NCBI RefSeq assembly: GCF_042477335.2
Contig: NC_091246.1
Span: forward strand, 107,847,001 to 107,911,000
From: Ovis canadensis
Lineage: Eukaryota > Chordata > Mammalia > Artiodactyla > Bovidae
Direction: 5' to 3'
Length of the DNA: 64,000 nt
Below, piece after piece: positions 22,442 through 35,000 of this stretch. Position numbers and translations under genes: made by a program. Numbering within the stretch: the stretch's first letter is position 1; every line of letters begins with the position of its first letter. The notes below the pieces were generated by a model, which saw only the letters and a list, made by a program, of their open reading frames with translations, was not told the DNA's origin and searched no databases.

Positions 22442-22930
22442 AGATCCCTGTAAAAGACTGTAAAGAAATAAACGAGCTCACCTTCACTCCAGGTTGGTGC
22501 TCTATCACTTTTTCAGGCACAGCAGCTGAGAAGTGAAGCCATAACAATGGCTCAGAGAGTTTTCCAAACCAACATAGCCACTTACTGGAATGCTGGCAGC
22601 AGTACCTTCTCTTGAGGTGTCATGGGTTGTGCTGTGAGGTCCTACAGCCCATTTCTCACTTCATTTGGGAAGGCTTCCTTATCTAGTTGATCTAGAAAAT
22701 TGTAAAGACTTTACTTAAATTTTTGGTTTTAATACGCAATGGTATAGGAGAATATACTGCCAAGAAAGATACATGTTGCTGGGGTTGTGTTTTGTATTTG
22801 GTAAGTGACTTAAAACTGCTATATATAAGCAACCAGGGGCAAAAATAAGTCTTTATGTTTTCTTCTTGGATATAAGCTCTGAGTATTCTAAGCAAATTCT
22901 AACCAACACTCAAGCATATACTCAATATAT
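22442..22930. other. Intergenic, no gene seen
   Basis: No repeat family or exon recognised. Short AT-rich frames only. Confidence 0.45.
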
Positions 22931-22931
22931 A

Positions 22932-23325
22932 GTTGTTGCTGTTATTCAGTCGCTAAGTTGTGTCCGACTCTCTGCAGCCCCATGGACTGCAGCATGCCAG
23001 GCTTCCCTGTCCTTCACTATTTCCCAGTGTTTGCTCAGACTCATGTCAGCTGAGTCAGTGATGCCATCCAACTATCTCACCTTCTGTCACCCCCTTCTTC
23101 TCTTGCTCTGAATCCTTCCCAGCATCAGGGTCTTTTCTAATGAGCTGGCTCTTTGAATCAGGTGGCCAAAGTATTGGAGCTTCGGCTTCAGTATCAGTCC
23201 TTGCAATGAATATTCAGGGTTGACTTCCTTTAGGATTGACTGGTTTGATCTCCTTGCTGTCCAAGGGACTCTCAGGAGTTTTCTCCAGCACCATAGTTCT
23301 AAAGCACCAATACTACTGTATCTTG
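22932..23325 (-). mobile_element. BovB LINE 3'-end fragment, diverged
   Basis: TTCAGTCGCTAAGTTGTGTCC start and the antisense of the ORF2 C-terminal region through CTCCAGCACCATAGTTC. Confidence 0.85.
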
Positions 23326-23329
23326 CAAA

Positions 23330-23546
23330 CAATGTCTGTGTGTTCTCAGTCATATCTGACTCTTTGCGACCACATGGACTATAGCCCCTCCAGGCTCCTC
23401 TGTCCATGGGATTTTCCAGGCAAGAATACTGGAGTGGGTTGCCATTTCCTTCTCCAGGGGATCTTCCTGACCCAGGGATCGAAACTGCATCGTTTGCATC
23501 TCTTGCATTCATAGGTAGATTCTTCCAAGGGCCACCTGGGAAGCCC
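23330..23546 (-). mobile_element. Bov-tA SINE, antisense
   Basis: ATATCTGACTCTTTGCGACC through GGGATCGAAACTGCAT and CACCTGGGAAGCCCC. It lies just beyond the GALNT7 3' end. Confidence 0.88.
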
Positions 23547-23655
23547 CTTATAAACAATAAAATCAAGTAATTACTTCAAACATGCAGTGTTTAGATATAT
23601 ATAAAAAGGATTACAAGTACTAAAAAAAAAAACCCCATGGATTAAAATACAATAT

Positions 23656-23665
23656 TTTATTTATT
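23656..23665 (-). terminator. GALNT7: GALNT7 distal poly(A) signal
   Basis: The plus strand TTTATTTATT gives two overlapping AATAAA hexamers on the minus strand. U-rich sequence (GGGGTTTTTTTTTTAG) follows on the minus strand. Confidence 0.6.
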
Positions 23666-24494
23666 TCTCACCTAAAAAACAAGCAACCCAGAATTAAGAT
23701 ATACATAAACTTCTCAAATTTACCCCTAATAAAATTTTGAATATTTATACAATTTCTACAGAAACATACAGTGTATCAAAATCTGCATAAATCAAATTTA
23801 TAAAATGTGTAGAAATGCATAGTGATATTATCAACTTACAAAGCAAGGATATGGAATTATTTCCAAAACAGCCTACAGTAGAAAATAGTCATTATGGCAG
23901 CAGCTTCTGATGTTTTTTGTGTTTGGTAAGGTTTCTGATTTCAATAGAGTCCTTTTTTATAGAGTATCTTAATGAATTGCACAAAATACCCATTTAAAAT
24001 TTACATGCACAGTTTCTGTGCCACTGTTCTTAGGCCTATGCATAGTTAACAAGGTTATAATCTATTCAACAAGGAAAATGCGACCTACCTGCAAACACAT
24101 AAGTATTAAACACCAATTCTCTTAGTTTCTTACTTATGGTTATTTTGCAATTATATAGGCATAGAAATGTATTCCTTTTTAAACATCCCTAGAGATGAAT
24201 GAAAGCTCAAATGGTTGATCAGAGATCAGGAGCAAAATACAAATTGACGATTCAAAATTATAAATAAAACTCTGTATTTAACTTTGACTCTCCAAATTTA
24301 AGAGCTAAGCTTGGAAGAAGCAAGTTTGTAGGCTTTTCTTTTTAAATAAATGTAGGTGCTCTTTTCTGTTTTCTTTTTTAAGCTTTAGTGAAATATATTT
24401 TTCTCTGGTAGTAGTTTGTGAATTCCTTCCATTGATCATGATAACAGGATCAGTCTCTTATTTACTTGCCATTCCCTGCCTCATTAATTTTCTT

Positions 24495-24508
24495 TTTATT
24501 TATTTATT
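24495..24508 (-). terminator. GALNT7: GALNT7 possible proximal poly(A) signals
   Basis: Three overlapping AATAAA hexamers on the minus strand, about 1.4 kb after the stop codon. Use of this site is unproven. Confidence 0.35.
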
Positions 24509-25422
24509 TTTGCCTCTGATGGAGCATTTTAATCTTGTGGGGAATAAGAGACTATTTAGATATATTGACCACTTGCAGTATTTGGTTTTCCTCTTGTAGG
24601 TACTATCTATCTCAATAAATGTGTTAATTCAAACAAGTCTTCTCATTGGAAAAATACTAACAGAAACATACTTCCTAAAAAAAAAAAAAGAAACACTAGG
24701 GAACTAACAGATAATTGAACAGAAAGGAGTTCATATTTGTTCATGAACTGTATTTTTCAATACTTTTTTTTAAATTTAAAGACTGTGCAGGGAATTTCAT
24801 GAAGAAATAAATGAAAGGTCCATTCACCCTTGACTATATAAATTGCACAGCTTAGGTTATAACACATAGTAGTCTTGTAAGGCTTAATCCAACACGGGTT
24901 TGGAAATTCTCACCTTGGTTAGAACAAACCTTTGATGTGTTTACAGTGGTGGTGTGTTATTTGTGTTACTCTCATTTCAAGGTTTCCAAATTGAAAAACA
25001 TTAATAGTTTTCTAAAGTGACAGGTAATGGGGAAAAGCCAATCCTCAATGTCAGAGGACATTTTTTCTCAAGTTAGTAGGCCCCCCTCATGCCTTAGGAG
25101 TAGGGACTGACAGAGGGCAATGGAATGCCGACAAGTAGAGGAGTTAATGCCACACAAATCTTCCAACTCTGCAGAACAGCCCTGGATGTTCCATCTTGTC
25201 ATTTCTTTTTTGAGCCATACAGCATTCAATTTCAGAGCAAATGGCAGCAAGTTAATTCAGTCCTCAGACAGGTAACGATTCCATCAATACCATCCTACAA
25301 ATTGCATTCAAAGCTCCTGAAATAGTATACCAAGAAATGAAAGAGGCACTAAATGTGTTGAAATTCACCTTTCAAAAAAGCAGCATGACCGTGGAGGAAG
25401 GCCACCTTGGCTAATAACCTGT

Positions 25423-25430
25423 GGCAGTGC
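25423..25430 (-). promoter_or_regulatory. GALNT7: miR-34 seed match (8-mer) in GALNT7 3' UTR
   Basis: The minus strand reads CACTGCCA, the 8-mer complement of the miR-34/449 seed, 465 nt after the stop. GALNT7 has been reported as a miR-34 target in human cells. Confidence 0.5.
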
Positions 25431-25672
25431 TTCAAAAAGATGTAAAATTAAATAAAGACACAACAGGTTGATAATCACCAAGTTACATAGGAAAGTCTGG
25501 TTACTCCAACCTTTTTTTTTTTCAAGTGTGTTAAAAAAAAAAAAAATCAAACTGCCTTTCAGACCCCTGAGTGTAATCCCAAAGAAGACAACAATGCTTT
25601 TAACTCCGTTCTAAATAAAACAGAGCTAAACGCAAAGATTACCAACATCATCTTAAAACAAAACAAAAAAGA

Positions 25673-25716
25673 TGTAAACATCTACAAAGTTTAAGGTAAA
25701 AGCAGTTTTGTAAACA
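25673..25716 (-). promoter_or_regulatory. GALNT7: Two miR-30 seed matches (8-mers) in GALNT7 3' UTR
   Basis: The minus strand reads TGTTTACA at 25709-25716 and again at 25673-25680. These are perfect 8-mer sites for the miR-30 family, 36 nt apart start to start and about 180-220 nt after the stop codon. GALNT7 is a reported miR-30b/30d target in melanoma. Confidence 0.6.
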
Positions 25717-25894
25717 GTAACTGCAGATGATCATGTTATTGTAAAAGTCACAGTTTGTCAACATCCTCAGGCCCCCACGGAGCTCTGGGTTTGGAGCTGT
25801 ACAGGTGACAACAGCTGCAGCAGGTTTCAGGCGGCTTTCAGTCCTGTATAAGTTTACGTGTCAGTAGGTAGGTTACTGATTTCTTTCATTCCTT

Positions 25895-26032
25895 CTAAAC
25901 ACTATGGATGTTATTTATCTCCCACTTTTGAGTCATTTTGCTGGAGTCGCAGTCGGAGATGAATACTTGATGGAGGACCTCTGAGCGATCCAAGCACTTT
26001 CCAGAAGAAATGTGAGTCAGTCTGTGCAGGTT
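25895..26032 (-). CDS. GALNT7: GALNT7 exon 12 coding part (lectin gamma repeat, stop)
   Basis: Acceptor TTTTCCAG. It encodes [19 protein letters not shown] through [11 protein letters not shown], then TAG at 25895-25897. It holds the third lectin repeat with its KCLD and QxW motifs. Confidence 0.95.
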   Translation of the reverse strand, partial: NLHRLTHISSGKCLDRSEVLHQVFISDCDSSKMTQKWEINNIHSV

Positions 26033-29000
26033 CTGGAAAACACAGGGAAACAGCGTTACACATGAGCTCTGTGCTATCACTGGCATTAGACAGGTCACCT
26101 CCTGGCTTTCGAAAGAAGACAATTCAAGCAAATTGGTCAGGCATGATCCAGCTTCACCCCAGACTCTGGGTTTCTCTTGTCAGTCTTCTACGTCCTTTTG
26201 TTGTTCAGGCATGATGTACTGCAGGTACCTCCAATTCAACACATGCAAACTTAAATTCATCATCTTCTCCTCCAGACCAGCTCCTCTAGTTCCTATCCAG
26301 CTAGTCCAGCTGTCCTGAGCTTAGGATAGCGCAGCTCAGGCTGCGTGCCCGCCTTCCTTCCTTAGAGTCGCCAGCTGAACACGGACATTTGCAGGGCCTT
26401 GGGCTTATACCCTTTCCCACCCCCACCACCCTTGTCTTAGTCGAGTCCTTGTCACCTGCTGGAGGTTCAATTCAGCTCTCAGAGTGCAGTCCTCAGACTA
26501 GCTAAGATTGGGTCTGTAGGGTCGAAACAATTTCCTAAGAATACAAAGACCCTAACTGCCTCTTCCACTGTATGGACATTTATACAGACAGTACAAAAGC
26601 TATGCTGGGCCAAAGAGCTGGGGCTGTAGGATCAATCAAGGGGTCATGTTCTCCATGGCTACAGACTCACAATTAGAAAAAAAGCCAGTTTCATTTGAGA
26701 ACATCCTTGATGAAGCAGTAAAACATGTTAGTTTTATTAAGTCTTGACTCTGAGAGACAGTAGGTAAGAATGGCCAGAACATGGGCAGTTGCTGGACTTG
26801 AGGGCTGAACGAGTGCCTTTTCTTGTCATGTGACTTGACAGGACAAATCGCAGGCAGATTACAATTATGCAAACTTGGGGCTGAGGAGAAATTTTACAGA
26901 AAATAAAGTGAGCCTGTCACTTCAAGGGGAAAAGAAAAACAATATAAAGCTGACAGTTATTTGTTGCCATTGATAAAATCCAAGTTTTCAAGCAAAAAAT
27001 TGCGTTTTAGAAAACTTGTATCCATCATCAAGAATGTGACAGCACCACAAGATTTAAAGACTTTTCTGGTAAAAAGTGGTTATATTTGTGATTTCAGGGG
27101 CAGTGTATGATGAACTGTGCCATCATTTGGAAGATCCACTCAAAGTTTAAGCCAGACAAGTGGGTTTGATGCAACAGAGGACGAAATGCTCACCGACAGG
27201 GATTCCAGATCCCACACTGCAAATAACTTAGGAAACTCCTGGCACTTCCCTGACGGTACAGTGGATAGGAATCTGCCTGCCAATGCAGGGGACACAGATC
27301 CCCTGATCTAGGAAGATCCCACACGTGGCGGAGCAACACCCCCTGGCAACTCCAGAAGCGCACCGCAACTCCTGAAGCCCGTGCTCTTGGGTCTGGGAGC
27401 CACAGCTGTTTGAAGCCTGGGCACCTAGAGCCTGTGCTCCGCAATGAGAAGGCCGTGCAGCACAGCTAGAGCGGAGCCCCTGCTCACAGCAACTAGAGAG
27501 AGCCTGGGCACAGCTATGGAGACCCAGCACAGCTATAAACAAATGAGTGAATAAAAAGAAACCACCACCTACACACTCGTGAAGCCCAATTCTCTGAAAA
27601 GGCTATTAAGTTACCCCTTGTTTTCAAACTGCATGTCTACCCAAGGCTGGATTTTCCTCAGATACTCAACTCGAACAACATCTCGCAGCCAACTAAATGC
27701 AGAAGCAGAGTGGGAATCCAGAGCTCTTCTATGAAACCAGACACTAAAGGCATTTGTGAGACTATAAAACAGTGCTACTCTTCCCATTGTGGTGGGGAAA
27801 ATAGCTATTTTTCATTAAAAGTGTTATTTATATTAACATGTAATAGGGTTATGAGTGTTACTTTTACACGAATACGTACATCAATACTCATAACAGTTCT
27901 CAGGTTTAATTCCCAATTCAGAAACCCCATGAGCTGTAAGCTGCATAACAAATCTCCCTGGGAGTGTGTCAGCAGTTAGTAAAGATGTAAACGGGTCCAG
28001 AGGAGCAGAGTGAGAACTGCTGCCTGAACTGGCCTCCTGCTCACCAGTCCAGACTTGACAATGTTTCCAGAATTATCTTCCTGAAAGTACCCACTGTTTC
28101 CTATCACTGTGATCCTCAGCTAAGGTCGGTCACTCCCCAAAGACCATAAAAAGTTCCATGCTCTTTCCCATGGAGAACAACTCAGGGAACCAGAAAACAC
28201 CCAGCTCCTAGAATTCTCTACACTAAGATGCTATGACTCTGCTCACTCGTCATCGCATTTATCCTCCACGAAAAGTCTCATCACACCTCAAGATTCCGTG
28301 CAGTGACACTTCCTACCCGAAACTCACCAGAAATAAAGCCTCCTATTAATCTCTCTTTCCTATCCTATGGCACTTTATTTCTTTAATAGCTTGTTTTTGT
28401 TTCTTAGTTATTATTTTTGACTGTGCTGGGTCTTCCTTGCAGGGTGCCAGCTTTCTCATCTCTAGTTGTGGTGAGTAGGCACTGGGGTGGCTTCTCTTGT
28501 GGAGCCCGGGCTCTAGGGTGCATGGGGTTCAGCACTTGCTGTGTCTGGGCTCCCAGGCTCTGGAGTGCAGGCTCAGTAGTTGTGGCGCATGGGCTTTGTT
28601 GCTCTGTGGCAGTGGGGTCTTCCCGGATCAGGGATCAAACCTGCGTCTCCTGCATTGGCAGGAGGATTCTTTACCACTGGGTCACCAGGGAAGCCCCATT
28701 TTGCTTATTTTTATTTCTACATTTTTTCCTTCTCTTCCATTATAGTATGATGGGCTTTAGCTATTTTTTGAAAGGCCCCAATGAATATTTATTAATAGTA
28801 ACATCTGATACACAGACTGATATTCGGTGCTGTGTCCTTTAAAACATAGTATCTAAAATATATGCATCCCATTTTTTATCCATTCCTTCTCATATTGTTT
28901 TGCATCTGGTAACCTTCTTTTACTAGTTAATATTGTCCTTACTCACCCCTAGGCTTTACTGCTATTATTCATCTTTCTTTGTGGAAATAAATGCTCTGCC

Positions 29001-32000
29001 CTCTGGGAGTTATATTAATCTTCTCCTTCCTAACATCAGCAACTGACACAAACTTACTGCTTCTTGGTAATTATCCGTGCAAATATATCATTCCCATAGC
29101 TGGGAATATTCAGCTAGGCCATTAACATGGTCACTACACTGCAAACAAGTGTTTTCCGGCAGGGAGTGGATGACAACAAACACAAGATGTGTAAAGAAAG
29201 TTAAGGGCTGCCAGCTTCTTTCAGTTTGGGGGAGCTTTTTCAACTTTTTGTTTCACAATAAGTTGATTTACTTTAGCCAAGTCTAGACTTTGAAAATTAT
29301 AGAGTACCATTCGAACGTTGGAATCCTCAGCTTGGCATACAACACTGAAAATTCACACCTGAAATAGAAACACTGCTCCCACAGAGTCAAATGAAGAACT
29401 AAATGTGGCCTTTAAAACAAGCAACAAGCAACACATATCCTGCGTTTAACAGCCAGGAGGAGAAGCTGTGAAGCCTGGAATCCAACATGTTACCTGTTCA
29501 TCTCTATCGCCACCTGCTGGACAATAGGCAGCACTATTTTAAAAGTTAATCTAAAAGAACCATTCATTAAAACTATATATACATATGTATATATAAATAA
29601 GCCATTCATTAAAATTATATATATTATCATTTAGATTAAAAAGATCAGATTTTGATATCAGAAAAATGGTGATGATTGCCTCAGGGAACCCTGGTTTCCC
29701 TATGTGGGTAAATGAACAGTGGGTCTGCATGAACCCTGGGTGGTGCCCGTCCATGATGACATTGTACTAGAGAATAAAAGGGGTGCTCTCTTATCAGGAA
29801 AATGAGAGGGAAATGCAAGCCAGTGAGAATGCAGATTTTAAGGTTTACATGTCTCAATTCCATATATTAAAATGAAACAGCATATATTTCAGAACTAAGA
29901 TGCAGAATACCTTGAAGTACTGCCATTCCTTAAATTCATTCAGATTGCAGTGTGTAATCATAACTTTGGATCCATCAGGCCCCTTCGTCAAACACTGGTC
30001 GTACTGCATGAGCTGATTGGCTTCATTGATTCGGAAAAGCTATTTAAAACAGAAAGAAACTCAAGTCTTATAATTAGACTCAATGACTACCCTATCTCTC
30101 TATCACATTTCTGTATGTTCAGAACTGCAAGTCCAAAGACAGGAATTACTCATTTTGATGGCAGTGAAGATCGCTTCTAACTATTAGAAGACGGCTTCTA
30201 ACTATTCGGCCTTTTAGATACAGAATCGGTCGTTAAGATATTAATCACACCAACAGTGTGATAAAATGAAAATGTGGAAACAGACCTGATAATGTATCAC
30301 CATCTAAATTAGAGACAAGAAAAATACTCACATAGGAAGGGAAGAAAATATGTGGTTGCTGTTCTCAGTTGTGTCTGACTCTTGCCATCCCATGGACTGT
30401 AGTTTGCCAGGTTCCTCTGTCCATGGGATTTCCCAGGCAAGAATAATGGAGTGGGTTGCCATTTCCTCCTCCAGGGGATCTTCCCAACCCAGAGAATGAA
30501 CCCACGTCTCCTGCATTACAGGCGGATTTTTTACCATCGGAACCACCTGGGAACACGACTGGTAATAGAATCCCAGCTTCTTGGGGGGAATATGTGGAAA
30601 ACTGAACAATATCTGAACAAACAAAACTGTTAGGGAGTGAGGCTTACATAATTTTACACTCAAGCAAGAATATATTCTAGTCTCTTATATGAGACACAAA
30701 TTCTAGTTTGAGGTTGCTTACGTAAAAACCAATACTGCTCTTATCCCCTCATTTAAGCAAATGCTTCAGCACTGTTGGTTTTTCACAGAATGTTTTACTT
30801 TATCAAACAATCACAGTTACCAAACTGAAAACCAGGCTAAAGCCTGTGCTGCATCAGCGCGCTGGCTCCCAGTGCAAACCAACTGCATCTGGAAGCCTGG
30901 AGCCAGCGGCGTACCTGATTCCCGCCCATCCTGTGGCAGGGGCCCAGCTCCACAAAGCCTCCATTGGTTTTCCCCATGCTGTCGATGCAGTACACAGTTT
31001 CAAAGCCTCTGATCTGAAAGAAATGAACAAAGGGTCACAGGCCGGTAACGGTTTAGATTCTGATAAGCTCTAGCAGGAGGTCAGAGAACTTTGTCTTGGG
31101 GCTGAGGTCCACATGGAGGGTGGGGTATGTGCAGCCTGGTACCTACTGTCCCTGTCAGGCCTCTGGGAAGACAGAGCTATAGTCATCTCTCAGACCACTT
31201 ATGGTCTTTTTTTTTTTTTTTCCCTACTTATCATATTGATTTGTGAAGCAATTTGGTTACATGCAAAGAGATAGAGAGGGTTTCCTGTTGTTCTTAGATT
31301 TATAAGGTTGTTTATACTTGAAAAGTCACTGGTTAGGACTTCCCTGGTGGTACAGTGGCCAGAAGTCCACCTGCCAGTTCTGGGGACACGAGTTTGATCC
31401 CTGGTCTGGGAAGACTCCACATACTGAGAAGCAACTAGGCCGTGCTCCGCCAGAAGAGAGCCCCTGCAATGGGAAGCCGGTGCACCACAGCCAGCGTGTA
31501 GCCCCCACGGGCTGCGGCCGGAGGAAAGCCCGTGCAGCAGCCAAGACCCAGCCCAGCCCAAAAGCAATAACAATGGTAACAATTAATTAATGTAAAAAAG
31601 CCACCGGTTGGATAGCGTGAAACCACTTATGGTCTGAAAGTCAACACTGGAAGGGGCTCATTTCAATGAAGGACCTTGGCCTATACATTTCGATAAAAGA
31701 CAACAGAAGAAAGAAATTTAAAAATACCATGAGTACCATTTCAGATTCATGAGAAGCAGAGCGAAAGGACCTGACTACAGTGGTCACAGAGACTGGCCCT
31801 AAGTATCTAGACCATCAGTGAACCTGGGAAGTAAGGCTCCCACTCCTGACAGCTGTATCCAGGGGCTGGGGTTCATGGAGGGGCAGAGGGGTAGCTGTGA
31901 CCAGCAGAACGGGCAGTGAGGCTCCTCTCTGACTAGGGACGTTGTAAGTAATAATAAATAACATGTGCGCTCAGTCATGTCCGATTCCTTGCGACCCCAT

Positions 32001-35000
32001 GGACTGTAGCCCACCAGGCTCCTCTGTCCATGGGATTCTCCAGGCAAGAATACTGGAGTGGGTTGCCATTTCCTTCTCCAGGGTATATTTCCCACCCAGG
32101 GATCAAACCCGGGTTTCTGGCATCTCTAGCTTTGGCAGGTGGATTCTTTACCACTGAGTCAAATGGGGGGAGTCAAGCTATAGCTGACAAATTAAACAAT
32201 ACAGACCACCTATGGGAAAACTGTATATATTGTAAGTACGTGGCAAACATGTGCTTCCATCTCTGGAATGCATGTTTTGTTCAAAAACAATCTTCTCCCT
32301 TTTTGGAAATACTACTACAGATTTATAACTTGACTAGAGGTCACTATTGGCGTCTGTTGGCAGCTGGATGTACTTGTCGGGGCTCTGGGACAGAGGTCTG
32401 GGTTAAAGGTGGACATCTGAGAGCCATCAGCGTGTGAAGGGTGGGCTCTGAATCCTCTACTGGGCAAGCTCACCAAGAGAATTCATCCCTTCCACACAGA
32501 AGGCTCTAGGCTAGTGAGGAATTCTCGAGAGGAAAAGATAACCAAACTGAAATGCAGTCTGGGCTTTCAGGGGCTCTGGTCCAGCTGGGAGTTAAACACA
32601 GCTCATCAAAATAGAAGACGGAAATACGGGACAGAGAACTGTTAGGATAGAGGAGCAGAGAGAGATCGAGCACATCCTGCTACCCAAACTACTGACCTCT
32701 TACCAAAAAGGGCAGGTCAGTTTGCTCTACCTGCTTCTCTAAGCGCTGGGGCTCCTCAGGGACAGATCTAGCCTCTTACCTCTGCATTCTTCCCGCTCAG
32801 TCCCACGAAACGTCCTGCGGGCTCCAAATACATGTCACAGCCTTAGATCTACATGTAGCCTCCTTTCTGGGCCCAAGGTCTCCTAGACAGCCCAGTGGGG
32901 TGTCTACCAGGCCATGTGTGCCCTCTTGACCCCTCCCCATGCACCCTCACTGGCAACTTCCTCATCGTGGCTGACACCCAATTTGCTGGGCAAATATCGG
33001 GTTTGGCCAAAAAGTTCATTCGGGGTTTTCTGTGCCATTGCATGGAAAACCCAAACGAACTTTTTGGCCAACCCAATAAAACCAAACTAGCTGTCTGCCT
33101 GGCCCACACCCTCCACTCACTTGCCTTGTTTTCCACCAAACTTCCCCGCCTCAAATTCTTCTCTCTTCCCCAACATTTCCATCTCGCTCTGCTTTCTCCT
33201 GAGCTCAGTCTCCAAACACACACACGACCACCCAGCTGACACTTACTTCTCCCCAGTCGACATTTTTGGGCGGCAGAGGGTAGTGTGAGGTGATGTCATA
33301 AGCTATTTCTTCCATGAACCATTTGAAACTCTTACAGTTGTGATCTTCTCGAAACTTCTTCAGCTCTGATATATCCCCATATGCTAAGGCCTTCGATTCA
33401 GGGCGACTGGCATAGAAGTAGTCTTTGTACTCATCCCACCAGACCTCCACAACTCTAACGTAATTCTGGGGAAAAAAAAATTAACATTATAAAAAAATAA
33501 AAATATTTGTACTATCATAAACAGTCTCTTCCTGACATATGAAATATGACAAACTCGTTTCAAGAGGATTGTATATTTAATGAAGTGTGTGCAAGTGAGC
33601 TCATGACCCTGACATGTCACTGTCATGAGTGTTCAGCCAAAGAGTGGTGGACACAGAATCTGGTGTCACGGTGCTGAAGGTCACGTGTGCGTGCGTGCTC
33701 AGTTGCTCAGTTGTGTTTGATTCTTTGTGACCCCATGGACAGTAGCCCACCAGGCTCCTCTATCCATGAGATTCTCCAGAAAAGAACACTGGAGTGGGCT
33801 GCCATTTCCTTCTCCAGGGGATCTTCCTGTCTTAGGGATTAAACCTGAGTTTCCTGCATTGGCAGGCAGGTTCTTTACCACTGCACCACCTGGGAAGCCC
33901 TAAAAAGGTTACACAGTCTAAGATAATATGTTCTCTCCTGCTGATGAAGTTGAGTGAAGAAAGGGTTCGTGAGAAGCTGGCTGGAACCACCCCCAGCCCC
34001 TCACCCTGTCCCCTGCCCCTGCCCAGAACAATCTCCTCTCTGAGCACCACACTGTTGGCAGGTGCAGAAACCACAGGGATAAACAACAGCTTTGCTCACT
34101 CAGACACATTCCTGCAGGCGCTTCTGCCCGTCTGGTAACAATATATATACCTGAACCACTTCACTGTAGCCCAGAATTAAGCGGATATTTCCCCCTCCCA
34201 ATGCCCCAGTGGTGTATCCTGAAAAGCAACCAAAGAACAATCAAGTAAGCTGGCATGTGATAACTAAGACCTAACTTCTGCTGTTGCACTGAACACAGGT
34301 GTGAATGGAAGCGATGGATATAGTACGGACCCAGCGAGGTCCTCGCACTTGGACATCAGCTGGCAGTAAACTTTATAAAGGACTTGGGAGTCCGTCTTTT
34401 CGGCTGGGTGGCCATAATGTTTCTGCTGCTACTGCTCATCTCTGCTGCTGCAATGAGAAAGCAGCACAGGCAACATGCAAAGCAACAGCAAACCTCGGTT
34501 CCAACACAACTTTACTTATGGAAAGGGGCTGCATTGGGCCCGCTGGCCAAGGTGACTGACCATTCTATATCAGGAGTGCGAACACCTAGTATTCAGATTA
34601 AATGTTTTCTTGGCTACAAGGTAACTATCAAAGGGTGAATGCCTGGCCACGGGCCTGTTGCTGCAAATGCCTGTGGGCTCAAGAAGTTCTAAGTGGCAGT
34701 CTCCTAAAAGAGCACAACATTATTGCTAAATATTCTGAATTCTTGCAAATGCATCCAAAGCTAGACACAGTCCGTGTCTTCTAGGTACTCATGAACATGA
34801 AGAATTCAGGCCATACGTATAAAGGTTACAGTAACAAAAAGGAGGAGCATTTAATTATTTGGGATGGGGGACAGGGCTGGCTTCGTTTGAAGGAGTGGTT
34901 AGTGAGTTGGGGTCAGGACTTGCAGCAAAGGGCAACACAGCTGTGTGACAGACCATGGTGTGTGTGGAGCCCTGAAGGAGGTCTGTTACCACCTCTGGAT

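Larger units (their letters stand above)
23640..25894 (-). other. GALNT7: GALNT7 3' UTR
   Basis: This runs from the TAG stop to overlapping minus-strand AATAAA signals near 23,656-23,665, giving about 2.25 kb. The region has no SINE or LINE insertions, unlike all flanking DNA, which supports its being exonic. An internal cluster of three AATAAA signals at 24,495-24,508 could give a shorter transcript. Confidence 0.65.
26033..29910 (-). other. GALNT7: GALNT7 intron 11
   Basis: GT-AG intron of about 3.9 kb. It contains two CHR-type SINEs in opposite orientation (27.24-27.56 and 28.42-28.70 kb). The rest shows no gene. Confidence 0.9.
31014..33246 (-). other. GALNT7: GALNT7 intron 9
   Basis: GT-AG intron of 2.2 kb holding a CHR-type SINE, an antisense Bov-tA and an 80-bp mariner MITE near its 5' (right) end. 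Confidence 0.9.

Noticed and set aside
34305-34559. 84-codon plus-strand frames near 34.3-34.6 kb
   Set aside because: Overlapping frames in intronic DNA with likely DNA-transposon sequence. No splice or domain support.
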